A DNA stretch of 47,469 bases from Clostridiales bacterium (GTDB lineage Bacteria; Bacillota; Clostridia; Oscillospirales; CAG-272), in contig JAAWQR010000020.1 of assembly GCA_022800625.1 (NCBI GenBank), forward strand, positions 1 through 47,469, in the 5' to 3' direction. Every line of letters starts with the position of its first letter. The first letter of the stretch is position 1. Shown piece by piece: positions 1 to 8,393 of this stretch. The notes below the pieces were generated by a model. It was not told the origin of the DNA, did no database searches, and saw nothing but the letters and a program-made list of their open reading frames with translations. The position numbers and the translations under genes were made by a program.

Positions 1-26
1 TTTTATTGTCTCTGCTTATATCATAT

Positions 27-99
27 TCCTCGTTAGCTCAGTTGGCAGAGCATGCGGCTGTTAACCGCAGGGTCGTTGGTTCGAGCCCAACACGGGGAG
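27..99 (+). tRNA. tRNA-Asn (anticodon GTT)
   Basis: A full cloverleaf can be drawn. The 7-bp acceptor stem pairs 27-33 with 92-98 with one G-U pair. The anticodon arm is 53-57/65-69 with loop CTGTTAA, so the anticodon at 60-62 is GTT, which reads AAC/AAT. The T arm contains GGTTCGAGCC and the discriminator base is G99. The 3' CCA is not encoded. The gene sits at the edge of a decayed AT-rich segment, and tRNA 3' ends are common integration targets, but no second copy of its 3' end was seen in the window. Confidence 0.97.
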
Positions 100-107
100 T
101 TCATTCA

Positions 108-141
108 AAGCCTGTAAACACTACTGTTTGCGGGCTTTTTT
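108..141 (+). terminator. Rho-independent terminator after tRNA-Asn
   Basis: AAGCCTGTAAACA pairs with TGTTTGCGGGCTT, allowing G-U pairs, and is followed directly by a T run. It lies 9 bases after the tRNA and would end its transcript. Confidence 0.85.
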
Positions 142-371
142 CTATACTAAAACCTCAGTTATGCCAAAAAGATTCAGTCAAGTAACTGTAAACCGTAAGA
201 AAAACAACCGAGTGATTGTAAACCCCTAAAATTCCGCATAAGATCACGCTGAATGAGACTTAACAAGTCTTAACAGTCATTATATATTTATCTTGCGGTT
301 ATGCCCGATGGAAGACGAATATTTTTTATTTTCTGTCGGGCTTTTTTTTGAGTATGATAGAGGAAGATAAG
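142..371. other. Gene-free AT-rich stretch with short repeats
   Basis: No credible coding frame is seen. Two related copies of AGTAACTGTAAACCGTA and AGTGATTGTAAACCCCTA start 30 bases apart at 181 and 211. A GACTT/AAGTC inverted repeat lies near 257-269. The stretch ends in the terminator-like hairpin at 303-349. It may be left over from a mobile element, but nothing here proves that. Confidence 0.4.
303..349 (+). terminator. Terminator-like hairpin inside the decayed segment
   Basis: GCCCGA at 303-308 pairs with TCGGGC at 336-341, followed by eight T. The loop is long and AT-rich. No intact gene precedes it, so it may be the terminator of a lost gene. Confidence 0.6.
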
Positions 372-588
372 ATGAACCATGATAAACGCTATTATTTAAA
401 ACAAAAACGGAGAGAAGTTTGTTGCCGAATTCTCCTGTGACTTCTACAATCTGTATAGCGAGCTTCACGCGGTCACTCTTATGAAGCCACCGAGCGATGT
501 GAAGTTAATTAATAATGAAGTTGATTCTGTCAGTGTAAAGCTGGACTCATACAGTGATATCGGGAATCATCTTATTCAAAATTATTGA
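372..588 (+). pseudogene. Frameshifted remnant of a small unidentified protein
   Basis: The frame opening at 372 gives MNHDKRYYLKQK and stops early. About ten codons in, another plus-strand frame becomes open and protein-like (NGEKFVAEFSCDFYNLYSEL, continuing to HLIQNY) and runs to the TGA at 586-588. Joining the two needs a shift of one or two bases at the A-rich run near 401-407. I read this as a decayed gene of about 70 codons. The family is not recognised. The composition and neighbourhood suggest accessory DNA. A sequencing error at the A run could mimic the frameshift. Confidence 0.45.
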
Positions 589-830
589 ACGAGCAAAACA
601 ATATTGAAGACGCTAATAAAATGGTATTAAACGCTTAATGATTTAATCAGAGATAACCTGCAACAGCAGATCATTCATAATTAATACGGAACATTGGATG
701 GACTCTGTGCTCACATTCGACAGATGGGACCTAGATCAGTGAAATGCTTGTGGGAAACATTTATGAGGGCGAATACGGCGATTATCGAGCTGAATTTTGT
801 GAAGCTTTTATTATAGTATAAGTAGAGATT
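589..830 (+). pseudogene. Further shredded coding remnants
   Basis: Short protein-like runs occur in changing frames: NEQNNIEDANKMVLNA directly after the preceding remnant, a run including DNLQQQIIHN, and near 745-815 a run reading EMLVGNIYEGEYGDYRAEFC. None exceeds about 30 codons before a stop or frame change. The pattern fits an accessory gene, or several, degraded by small insertions and deletions. No family can be named. Confidence 0.35.
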
Positions 831-910
831 ATTTGTGAAATACAATTTACAACAATTTTTAAAGGGTGACTTTATACAATCAGTTGCATGTTTTATGAAA
901 GGTTATAATT

Positions 911-1618
911 ATGGCAATGTGGAATCCGTGGCGTGGCTGCCACAAACATAGCGAGGGGTGCAAATACTGTTACATTCATAAGGGCGATTTCAAGCGTGGG
1001 ATTGATACAAACAAAATTGTAAAAACGGATAATTTCTACGCCCCTATCGCTAAAAATAAATCGGGAGCATACAAAATTAAATCGGGGCAGACCGTTTATC
1101 TTTGCTTTTCTACGGATTTTCTGGTTGAGGACGCCGATGAATGGCGTTCTGAATGTTGGCAGATGATACGGGAGCGTTCAGACCTGCACTTTCTTTTTTT
1201 AACGAAGCGCATTGAGCGATTTATGGAATGTATCCCAGAGGACTGGAACGATGGATACGAGAATGTTACGGTTGGCTGTACGGTGGAAAATCAACACAGA
1301 GCTGATTATAGGCTTTCCATTTTTAATCAACTGCCAATAAAACATAAAAATATTATCTGCCAGCCATTAATTGAGGAAATAAATCTTGCCGCTTATCTTG
1401 ATAATGTTGAATTAGTCGTAGTCGGCGGTGAATCAGACAGAAATGCCAGACCACTTGACTATGCGTGGGTGCTTTCCATACGGGAGCAATGTATCGCCCG
1501 CAAAGTACACTTTGAGTTTCGTCAGTGTGGGACATATTTTATCAAGGATGGAAAAAGCTATACTTTATCTACTCGTGATTTATGCAGCCAAGCTCGAAAA
1601 GCTAATATCAATTATTGA
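911..1618 (+). CDS. DUF5131 (phage Gp37/Gp68-type) family protein
   Basis: The product is 235 residues, about full length for this family. The N-terminal signature WNPWRGCHKHSEGCKYCY carries three cysteines (C10, C17, C20) in the spacing typical of DUF5131. Further family blocks are FLFLTKR near residue 97, NVTVGCTVEN, QPLIEEI and VVVGGESDRNARPLD. The three-cysteine motif suggests metal or iron-sulfur binding, but the biochemical function is not known to me. Such genes are frequent in phages and integrative elements, which fits the decayed surroundings. No strong ribosome binding site precedes the ATG (only AAAGG about 7 bases upstream). It is the only clearly intact member of the first 3.3 kb. 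The family call is good; no activity is claimed. Confidence 0.82.
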   Translation: MAMWNPWRGCHKHSEGCKYCYIHKGDFKRGIDTNKIVKTDNFYAPIAKNKSGAYKIKSGQTVYLCFSTDFLVEDADEWRSECWQMIRERSDLHFLFLTKRIERFMECIPEDWNDGYENVTVGCTVENQHRADYRLSIFNQLPIKHKNIICQPLIEEINLAAYLDNVELVVVGGESDRNARPLDYAWVLSIREQCIARKVHFEFRQCGTYFIKDGKSYTLSTRDLCSQARKANINY

Positions 1619-1736
1619 ATAACCATCTCTCTTTTTTGTGCAAGAATAGAGAGGAAAAATAAAAGAATAAGCCTTATAATAATAAAGGCGAATTTATGTC
1701 CATAAAGCACAATATGTGCGGATAAGGAGGTATCTC

Positions 1737-2054
1737 ATGGAATGGGTTGAAAGATTAAACCAAAGTATGAATTATATTGAGGAACATTTGACAGATGAAA
1801 TTGACTATGAGCAGCTTGGGCGAATTGCTTGCTGCTCTACCTATCATTATCAGAGAATGTTTACCTATATGGCTGGTATTACTCTGGCAGAGTATATCCG
1901 AAGAAGAAAAATGTCCTTAGCGGCGGTGGACTTGCAGGGCGGGGATGAGCGGATTATTGATATAGCAGAGAAGTATGACTATCATAATGCTTCGTTTGAA
2001 TGTATTTTTACCGATTATCATAATTGTATGCAGCCTTCCCGGAGTTTTCTGTGA
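1737..2054 (+). pseudogene. Truncated AraC-family transcriptional regulator
   Basis: The start is the ATG at 1737, preceded by AAGGAGG at six bases. It encodes about 105 residues: MEWVERLNQSMNYIEEHL, then the first AraC helix-turn-helix (YEQLGRIACCSTYHYQRMF), the linker helix and a second, weakened helix-turn-helix ending YHNCMQPSRSFL. Regulators that start this way usually continue for well over 150 more residues with an effector-binding domain, which is absent. The frame stops where ABC-exporter sequence begins in another frame. This suggests a deletion or recombination joint near 2035-2055. A short DNA-binding product could still be made, but the second DNA-contact helix looks eroded. Confidence 0.75.
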
Positions 2055-3294
2055 TAAATATGTTGCAAAAAGGCAGTATGACTGGCAGCTGAAGCGTGCA
2101 AGAAATGACAGAAAGCTCGGATACTTAAAAGGGATTCTGCAATCAAAAGGCAATGCAAAAGATTTACGAGTCTTCGGTGTTCAGGAATATTTTAAATCCA
2201 GATATATTGATATGTGGAAACTGTGGTTCGGTGAAAAAAAGAAGATGGAGAAACTAAAACTTGCAATTACTTTCTCAGCTTTTATTTTGCCGTTAGTTGC
2301 TACAACATCAGCATTGATCATGGTAGGTAACGGGATACTGAATAATGTATTGACTGTCGGAGATTATTCACTGTACGGCGGAGCTTCGTCGCAATTGCTA
2401 TCATCAATAGTAGCATTCACGGGAGTTATCAATCAGAGCTATGAAAGTGAAATGCGACTGAGCAGGTATGCGGATTTTCTGAAGATGGAGCCCATCGTAA
2501 AAAACACGGGAACGCGTATCATCGAGGAGATAAATAAAATAGAATTCAGGAATGTATGCTTCACATATCCAAATACTGAAAGAACTGTTCTTAAAAATAT
2601 TTCTTTCAGTATAAGCAGCAATCAGAGCCTTGCTCTTGTCGATTTAAACGGAGCAGGAAAGTCTACTATCGTTAAGCTGATTCTGCGGCTCTACGATCCA
2701 GACAGCGGAGAAATACTGATCAACGGTATCAATCTCAAGGAATATGATATGAAAAGCTATTATAAGTGTATAGGTGTAGTATTCCAAGATTTTTGCCGGT
2801 ATGATCTTAAGATCAGAGAAACGGTTTCATTAACGGATATCGACGGAATAGATGATGACAGCAGAATTCTGAATGCCTGCGACAGCGCTGATTTAAATAT
2901 CGGAATTGATTCTCTTAAAGACGGAATTGATACATATCTCGGAAAGACATTTGATCCCGACAGTCTTGAACTGTAAGGGGGAAACTGGCAGAAGATCGCG
3001 ATAGCTCAGGCATTTTTTAAGAACTCATCGCTAATGCTGTTTGATGAGCCGAACGCTGCACTCGATCCGGATGCTGAACGTAACCTGTTTGAGAAAATGG
3101 TTCAGCTGGGACGTAACAAATGCGTAGTTTATGTTACTCACAGACTCTCATCAGCTACCACTGCAAATCAAATATTGATTATAAAAAACGGTGAATGCTG
3201 CGAAATGGAAACTCACAGTGAGTTGACTCAACTGAAAGGTCAGTATTATGACCTGTTTAACAAACAGGCTGAATATTACAGGGATAAGCAGTAA
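2053..3294 (+). pseudogene. Truncated ABC exporter with an in-frame stop in the signature motif
   Basis: The reading frame from about 2053 matches the second half of the membrane domain and the whole ATPase domain of a type IV ABC exporter half. Compared with the two intact exporters downstream, roughly 190 N-terminal residues are missing. At 2974-2976 a TAA interrupts the signature: LEL, stop, GGNWQKIAIAQAF, where LSGG is expected. A single TCA-to-TAA change would explain it. The same frame continues through FDEPNAALD (Walker B) and THRLSS (H-loop) to 3294. Walker A reads DLNGAGKST, so its first glycine is replaced by Asp. These three lesions make a working ATPase very unlikely. Confidence 0.85.
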
Positions 3295-3364
3295 GGAGCG
3301 AAATGTTTATATCTGAATTGTAGCAAAGCCAAAAAGTAAATGTTATATAAAACGGAGAAAAAAT

Positions 3365-4402
3365 ATGAAAGATTTTTATTTGCCATTTGAAGATAAGCCA
3401 ATGGTTAGCTATTATCTTTTGCAAGCTCATACAATGGGAATTATTCAAGCCAATGCCAGACTGTTAAATCAAGATATAATGCCTTGGGTGTGTGCTAAGT
3501 TTATCAATTGCAGTTTCATAGACAGCAGGGACGATGCTAAATTCGGTGCAGAAGTTTTTGATGGCGGAGCAACAAATGACGGAAAGATAAAAGAAAAAAA
3601 GATATCGATAAATAAACGTGAGCTTACAGATGCAGAGAATCTTTGGAATCTTATAACTGGATTTCTTGAATCAGGATATTATGTAAAAGGAGAATTTAAT
3701 GAAAAATACATTCCTGATATGGCTTCATATATGAAATCGGAATTTTTACATCCGTATTTGATTTATGGTTATGATAATAATACTCATTCGTTAACCGGAG
3801 CAGGATATTTGAAAGATCGTTTTTATAATAGTTATAGTGTTAATTACATGAATTTTTATGACAGCATAGTAAACACTCCATATAATACATGTGTTTTTGA
3901 GTTGGAAAAATATGATACAGAAAGTATATATATCGTAAATTATCCACGCATTATAGCGGTATTTGATGATTATTTGAATTCAAGAAATACTGTCAGAGAA
4001 GACGAATATCCGAAGGATGAATTATTTGGAATTACAGCCCTAAAATGCCTGTCCGACTATTATATGCGTATATTGGACACGGATATGGATTATTTTGATA
4101 ATCGGTATTCACGCGCGCTTATGGAATCAAAAAAAGTATTGGCTTTATCAATCGATTATTTATACAGATATTTTAAATTACCCATTAGAACTTATAAGGA
4201 CTTAGCAACAAAAGTATTCGGAGAAGCTACTGTTATACATAATTTGGGACTTGAATACAATATTATACACGATAAAAATATTATAAGCAGAGTATGCCGA
4301 CACTTTGAAAACATACTGAATATTGAACTATCGTACATGCCAGATGTATTAAATGATTTGAAATCTATAACATATTTTCCGGAAGGAACATTTATAGGTT
4401 AG
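3365..4402 (+). CDS. Unrecognised 345-residue protein beside ABC exporters
   Basis: The frame is intact with GGAG seven bases before the ATG. Composition is clearly more AT-rich than the flanking exporters, suggesting a different origin. There is no signal peptide or membrane span. The N-terminal half has the pattern GYYVKGEFNEKYIP, a spacer, then HPYLIYGYD near residues 129-137. This recalls the cysteine-peptidase-like N-terminal domain of butirosin-BtrH-type proteins (a G-Y-V strand, a Y-x-P strand, then H-x-L-I-Y-G-Y-D), but I cannot confirm that by reading alone. The C-terminal half looks helical (ALMESKKVLALSIDYLYRYF) with no motif I know. Its position between exporter genes hints at a part in making or handling an exported peptide or small molecule; that is inference. 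A terminator follows at 4478. Confidence 0.6.
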   Translation: MKDFYLPFEDKPMVSYYLLQAHTMGIIQANARLLNQDIMPWVCAKFINCSFIDSRDDAKFGAEVFDGGATNDGKIKEKKISINKRELTDAENLWNLITGFLESGYYVKGEFNEKYIPDMASYMKSEFLHPYLIYGYDNNTHSLTGAGYLKDRFYNSYSVNYMNFYDSIVNTPYNTCVFELEKYDTESIYIVNYPRIIAVFDDYLNSRNTVREDEYPKDELFGITALKCLSDYYMRILDTDMDYFDNRYSRALMESKKVLALSIDYLYRYFKLPIRTYKDLATKVFGEATVIHNLGLEYNIIHDKNIISRVCRHFENILNIELSYMPDVLNDLKSITYFPEGTFIG

Positions 4403-4477
4403 CAGATATGTCGTAAATTTGATTGATACAGTTACAAATTAATAATAGTTTAAAGTTAAGCTGAGCCGCTCGAGTTG

Positions 4478-4530
4478 GTCGGGATAGTTTTGTAGGATGG
4501 AAATTTCTATAAACTTTCCCGACTATTTTA
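4478..4530 (+). terminator. Terminator between the unknown gene and the exporter pair
   Basis: GTCGGGATAGTTT at 4478-4490 pairs with AAACTTTCCCGAC at 4511-4523 (12 of 13 positions), followed by TATTTTA. It separates the 3365-4402 gene from the exporter operon. Confidence 0.75.
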
Positions 4531-4539
4531 ATTTTGGTA

Positions 4540-4576
4540 TTGACTTTCCTGTTTGAGATGATATACTATATATAGT
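4540..4576 (+). promoter_or_regulatory. Sigma-70-type promoter with palindrome at the -10
   Basis: TTGACT at 4540-4545 and TATACT at 4562-4567 are 16 bases apart, about 49 bases before the exporter ATG. The -10 is embedded in the perfect 12-base palindrome ACTATATATAGT at 4565-4576. A palindrome there could be a repressor operator, although its simple AT composition means it may be fortuitous. Confidence 0.65.
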
Positions 4577-4615
4577 AGTAGGTAATAAGCATTAATAGGC
4601 AGATTTGGAGGTCGT

Positions 4616-6433
4616 ATGAAGAAAAAAAGAGAAAATGTATTAAAAAACAACCTGTATATTCTGAAGCTGATGCACAAGGCAAGTCCTGCGAGAATTCCGC
4701 TGCGTTTTATCGCAATTTTTTTGTCTGTCGGAGCTGACTTTCTCTTTAATGTATTTTTGCTCAGGCTTGTTATAAACGGAGTTCAGACAGGTCGCCCGTT
4801 TTCGGAAATTGTCGGCTACATAATAGCCGTCGGAGCGATTTTGATAGCTTATTACATACTTAATAACTATTATGAAGAGATATTTCTCCCTGTATCAAAG
4901 AAGAAAATATATAAAAGCATACAGCGAGAAGTGTTTAAAAAGGCAGAGCAGGTAGACCTGTCATGCTATGAGAACCCGGAATTCTATGATAAGTACATGC
5001 GAGCGGTCAACGAGACGAGCAGCGTGGCGGAAAACGTATTATCAGGATTTGCAGGTCTTTTCTATAGTATTCTCACCGTATTTTCAGTGTCGCTTGTGAT
5101 ATTTCTCATCGACCCGATATTTATTCTCTTCACGATAGTTCCTATAGCGTATTCGTTCCTTTTCACAAAAAAACTGAATCGACTGAGATACGATCTTGAT
5201 ATCGAAAAGACCGCTGACTGGCGAAAAAGAGACTACATAAAGCGTTCGTTCTACCTTGCGGACTATGCAAAGGAAATGCGCCTTACGGGAATCAGCAACG
5301 TCCTCTTCGGCAGATTTTTTGATGCTACCGCAAACCTCAAAAGAATAATCAGAAAGCGCGGACTTAAGATTGCCGTTCTCGATTATTTTGCAATCGTTAT
5401 CAGATATGTAATTCTGTATCTTGCAGGCATCATTTATTCGACTTACAAAACGGTAGTCAGAGGTACGATGATGTTTGGCGACTGCGTTGTGGTTATCAAC
5501 AATATCGTGAAAACTTCTTCCGCCATACAGGGCGTGGTTGAAGGATATATGCAGCTCCACAGCAACGCACTCTCCGTGCAGAATCTTCGCACTTTCCTTG
5601 AATATGAGCCGAAAGTTAAGAACGGAAGTATTGGTATAAGCAGTGAGGTCGCTAAGTCTGATCTATCACTCCGTAACGTCAGCTTTTCTTACACAGACGG
5701 CGGAAAAGAAGTACTTAAAAATATAAATATTGATATAGCTCAGGGTGAAAAGATCGCTCTTGTCGGACACAACGGAGCCGGAAAGACCACTCTTGTAAAA
5801 CTATTGCTCAGACTGTATGATCCGACGGAAGGAGAGATAGTTTTTTGGGGACGGAATATAAAGGATTACAAGATTTCGGACTACAGAGGTCGCTTTGCAG
5901 CAGTTTTCCAACATTATAAAGTGTTTTCCATGAGCCTACTCAGAAATGTTCTCCTAAAGAAGGATATCACCGATTCCGAGCGCGAGCTTGCGTTTGAAGG
6001 AATGAGAAATAGCGGAATTTACGACAAGGCTATGTCGCTTGAACATCGCGAGGACACCGTTCTGACACGAGAATTTGACGCTAATGGAACGGTCCTTTCC
6101 GGCGGAGAAAATCAGAAGGTAGCAATAGCGCGCGTGTTTACAAAGCCGTGCAATGTTGTGATCCTTGACGAGCCGTCAAGCGCCCTTGACCCGATCGCTG
6201 AGTATAAAATGTACGAAGCTATGATGAAGGCGTGCGAAAACAAGTCGGTTGTGTACATTTCGCACAGGCTGTCGTCCGCCGTGCTTGCCGACAGAGTTTA
6301 TCTTCTCGAAAACGGCGAGGTTGTCGAGTGCGGAACTCATACCGAGCTTTTGAAAAAGGGCGGAAAATACGCTGATATGTGGGAAAAGCAGTCCGAGCAG
6401 TACAAGGAGAATGGAGGTGAAAGCGATGAGTAA
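4616..6433 (+). CDS. ABC exporter half-transporter (subunit 1 of a pair)
   Basis: The product is 605 residues: six predicted membrane spans over residues 20-310, fused to an ATPase domain. The motifs are complete: Walker A GHNGAGKTT (residues 384-392), the Q-loop FQHY, signature LSGGENQ (494-500), Walker B ILDEPSSALD with D518/E519, and H-loop H550. It should export a peptide, lipid or drug-like substrate with ATP energy; the substrate cannot be told from sequence. GGAGG lies five bases before the ATG, and a promoter sits at 4540-4567. Its last eight bases overlap the start of the next exporter gene, so the two are co-translated and probably form a heterodimer. It is related to, but clearly distinct from, the broken exporter at 2053-3294. 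Confidence 0.95.
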   Translation: MKKKRENVLKNNLYILKLMHKASPARIPLRFIAIFLSVGADFLFNVFLLRLVINGVQTGRPFSEIVGYIIAVGAILIAYYILNNYYEEIFLPVSKKKIYKSIQREVFKKAEQVDLSCYENPEFYDKYMRAVNETSSVAENVLSGFAGLFYSILTVFSVSLVIFLIDPIFILFTIVPIAYSFLFTKKLNRLRYDLDIEKTADWRKRDYIKRSFYLADYAKEMRLTGISNVLFGRFFDATANLKRIIRKRGLKIAVLDYFAIVIRYVILYLAGIIYSTYKTVVRGTMMFGDCVVVINNIVKTSSAIQGVVEGYMQLHSNALSVQNLRTFLEYEPKVKNGSIGISSEVAKSDLSLRNVSFSYTDGGKEVLKNINIDIAQGEKIALVGHNGAGKTTLVKLLLRLYDPTEGEIVFWGRNIKDYKISDYRGRFAAVFQHYKVFSMSLLRNVLLKKDITDSERELAFEGMRNSGIYDKAMSLEHREDTVLTREFDANGTVLSGGENQKVAIARVFTKPCNVVILDEPSSALDPIAEYKMYEAMMKACENKSVVYISHRLSSAVLADRVYLLENGEVVECGTHTELLKKGGKYADMWEKQSEQYKENGGESDE

Positions 6434-8234
6434 GAGAATTAAGGATTACATCTATCTATTTAAGTTTGCAGCAAAGTATACTCATTTTGTGTGGTGGTGT
6501 ATCGCGGACGGAATCATCTGGGGAATAAATAATTCCGTTGCAAATGTTGTGTTTATAAAATATTTGTTCGATATGATTGAACAGAAGAAATCCTTCGCTC
6601 AGATAATGGTTCTCATTGCCCTTATCGGTACATACATGCTCTTGATCTATGTATTCCACGAAAAATTCTATCAGTTTGTAAAGCCGAGAACGGAGCAGGA
6701 GCTTCATGAAAAGATGCACTCAAGGCTGTTCGGGAAAGCGATGAGCCTTGATCTTGCAAAATACGACGATCCCGAATTCTACAACGATTACGTATGGGTG
6801 ATGAACAATTTTGAGGGCGAAGTTATGGACGTAGCCTTCGACATCGGAAAGTTTATCAACCGCCTTCTTGCAACGAGCGTTATAGTAACGCTTGTCGCAA
6901 CGATCGATGTTACGGTCGTAATAGCGATAGCATTTGCTGTTGCTCTGTCAGTGGTTATAAAGTATTTCAGAACTAAGCTTGAGTTTGCAAAACAGGGAGA
7001 TTTGAAGCCGTCGGAGCGCAAGGCTGAGTATGTAGGACGCGTGTTCTACCTTGCGGATTATGCCGAGGAAATAAGGCTGAGCCGCGCTTCTGAAATTCTT
7101 GATTCGGATTTTTCAGACGCTCTTGACGAGCAGATAGCGATCAATAAAAAGTACGGAAAAAAGCTTCTGCTTTGCGGAATGCTCCGCGATCTGACATCGT
7201 CAGCTCTCATCAATGTCGGAATTATAACTCTCCTTGTATATAAAATAATGGTAGAAGGCTCTATCTCTCTCGGAGACTTTGCAGCATCGATCGGCGGAAC
7301 ATGGGCGCTTTTCTGGCAGCTCAATAATCTGCTCGAATACTTCACAAAATCGGCGGGGCACGGTATGTATGCCGAGAAGCTTAAAAAATTTCTTGAGTGC
7401 GAGCCTGCGATCGGAGACACGGACGATTCCGTCTCAGTTCCCGAGTTCGCTTCCCTCACTCTGCGCGATATGAGCTTTTCATACGGAAGCTCTGACAAAA
7501 AAGTTTTGAAGAATATAAACCTTACAATAAATAAGAATGAAAAGATCGCGCTTGTCGGCTATAACGGCGCCGGTAAATCAACGCTTATCAAGCTTATTAT
7601 GCGGCTGTACGATCCAACATCGGGCAGTGTCGAATGGAACGGTGAGAATATCAAAAACTTGAAGGTGGACGAATACCGCGGAAAATTCGGAACAGTCTTT
7701 CAGGATTTTCAGATATTCGCGGTGTCGGTCGCAGAGAATGTCAAGGCTGACGTTGTAGAAGACGGCGACAGCGAAAAAATAAAAGCCGCTCTTGACAGGA
7801 GTGGACTTTCAGCAAAGGTTTCGGAGCTTCCGCATGGAATCGATACCGAGGTTACGAGAGAATTCTCGGAGGACGGAGCAAATCTGTCGGGCGGCGAGCG
7901 TCAGAAGCTTGCTATCGCCAGAGCCTTTATGAAGGACGCAGACCTTATCATTCTTGATGAGCCGTCAAGCGCACTTGATCCGATGAGCGAATATGAGCTG
8001 AATCATACAATGATGGACGCGGCGAGCGATAAAACTGTCATTTTCATTTCGCACAGACTTTCAACGACTATCATGGCTGACCGCATATACATGCTCGCGG
8101 ACGGCGAGATAATAGAAGAAGGAAGCCATGAAGAACTGATGAAAAGGGACGGCAAGTATGCGGAAATGTTCCGTATGCAGGCAGAAAAGTATCAGAAGGA
8201 ATACATTCAGGGCACAGCCCCGAGCCCCGCTTAA
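6426..8234 (+). CDS. ABC exporter half-transporter (subunit 2 of a pair)
   Basis: The chosen ATG at 6426 (MSKRIKDY) has GGAGGTG seven bases upstream; the in-frame ATG at 6411 would put that site inside the gene. The product is 602 residues with an N-terminal six-span membrane domain and an ATPase domain: Walker A GYNGAGKST (378-386), Q-loop FQDFQIF, signature LSGGERQ (487-493), Walker B ILDEPSSALD with D511/E512 and H543. Both subunits keep all catalytic residues (E519 and E512 after Walker B), so neither ATP site looks degenerate, unlike many heterodimeric exporters. The start overlaps the preceding gene by eight bases (ATGAGTAA). A repeat and hairpin region follows. Confidence 0.95.
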   Translation: MSKRIKDYIYLFKFAAKYTHFVWWCIADGIIWGINNSVANVVFIKYLFDMIEQKKSFAQIMVLIALIGTYMLLIYVFHEKFYQFVKPRTEQELHEKMHSRLFGKAMSLDLAKYDDPEFYNDYVWVMNNFEGEVMDVAFDIGKFINRLLATSVIVTLVATIDVTVVIAIAFAVALSVVIKYFRTKLEFAKQGDLKPSERKAEYVGRVFYLADYAEEIRLSRASEILDSDFSDALDEQIAINKKYGKKLLLCGMLRDLTSSALINVGIITLLVYKIMVEGSISLGDFAASIGGTWALFWQLNNLLEYFTKSAGHGMYAEKLKKFLECEPAIGDTDDSVSVPEFASLTLRDMSFSYGSSDKKVLKNINLTINKNEKIALVGYNGAGKSTLIKLIMRLYDPTSGSVEWNGENIKNLKVDEYRGKFGTVFQDFQIFAVSVAENVKADVVEDGDSEKIKAALDRSGLSAKVSELPHGIDTEVTREFSEDGANLSGGERQKLAIARAFMKDADLIILDEPSSALDPMSEYELNHTMMDAASDKTVIFISHRLSTTIMADRIYMLADGEIIEEGSHEELMKRDGKYAEMFRMQAEKYQKEYIQGTAPSPA

Positions 8235-8287
8235 GGTTCTTTTGGTAAAAAGCTCCTTGAGAATCCCCCAAAACTTTTGAAATAATT

Positions 8288-8358
8288 ACTTTTTCTAAAG
8301 TTTTTTGCTCGAGCTTTTTTACAAAAAAGCTCGCAGAGCTCGAGACAGCGTCTCGATA
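8288..8358 (+). repeat. Intergenic inverted repeats and dispersed-repeat fragment
   Basis: ACTTTTTCTAAAGTTTTTT at 8288-8306 nearly matches 42888-42906 (one mismatch in the last bases). It is followed by CGAGCTTTTTT, AC, AAAAAAGCTCG, a perfect hairpin, and then TCGAGAC, AGC, GTCTCGA, another perfect hairpin. The first could terminate the exporter operon; the second lies just before the next gene. The shared tract suggests a dispersed repeat. Confidence 0.6.
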
Positions 8359-8393
8359 TAAATATAATTAAATCTGAAAGGCAGGACTACACC

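Noticed and set aside
181-227. Possible iterons
   Set aside because: Only two imperfect copies are present and no replication gene is near.
280-468. Minus-strand open frame of 62 codons
   Set aside because: It spans the terminator hairpin and the remnants of a plus-strand gene and has no ribosome binding site.
1975-2052. Extended N-terminus of the exporter fragment
   Set aside because: This part is the AraC coding region read in another frame; exporter similarity begins only near 2053.
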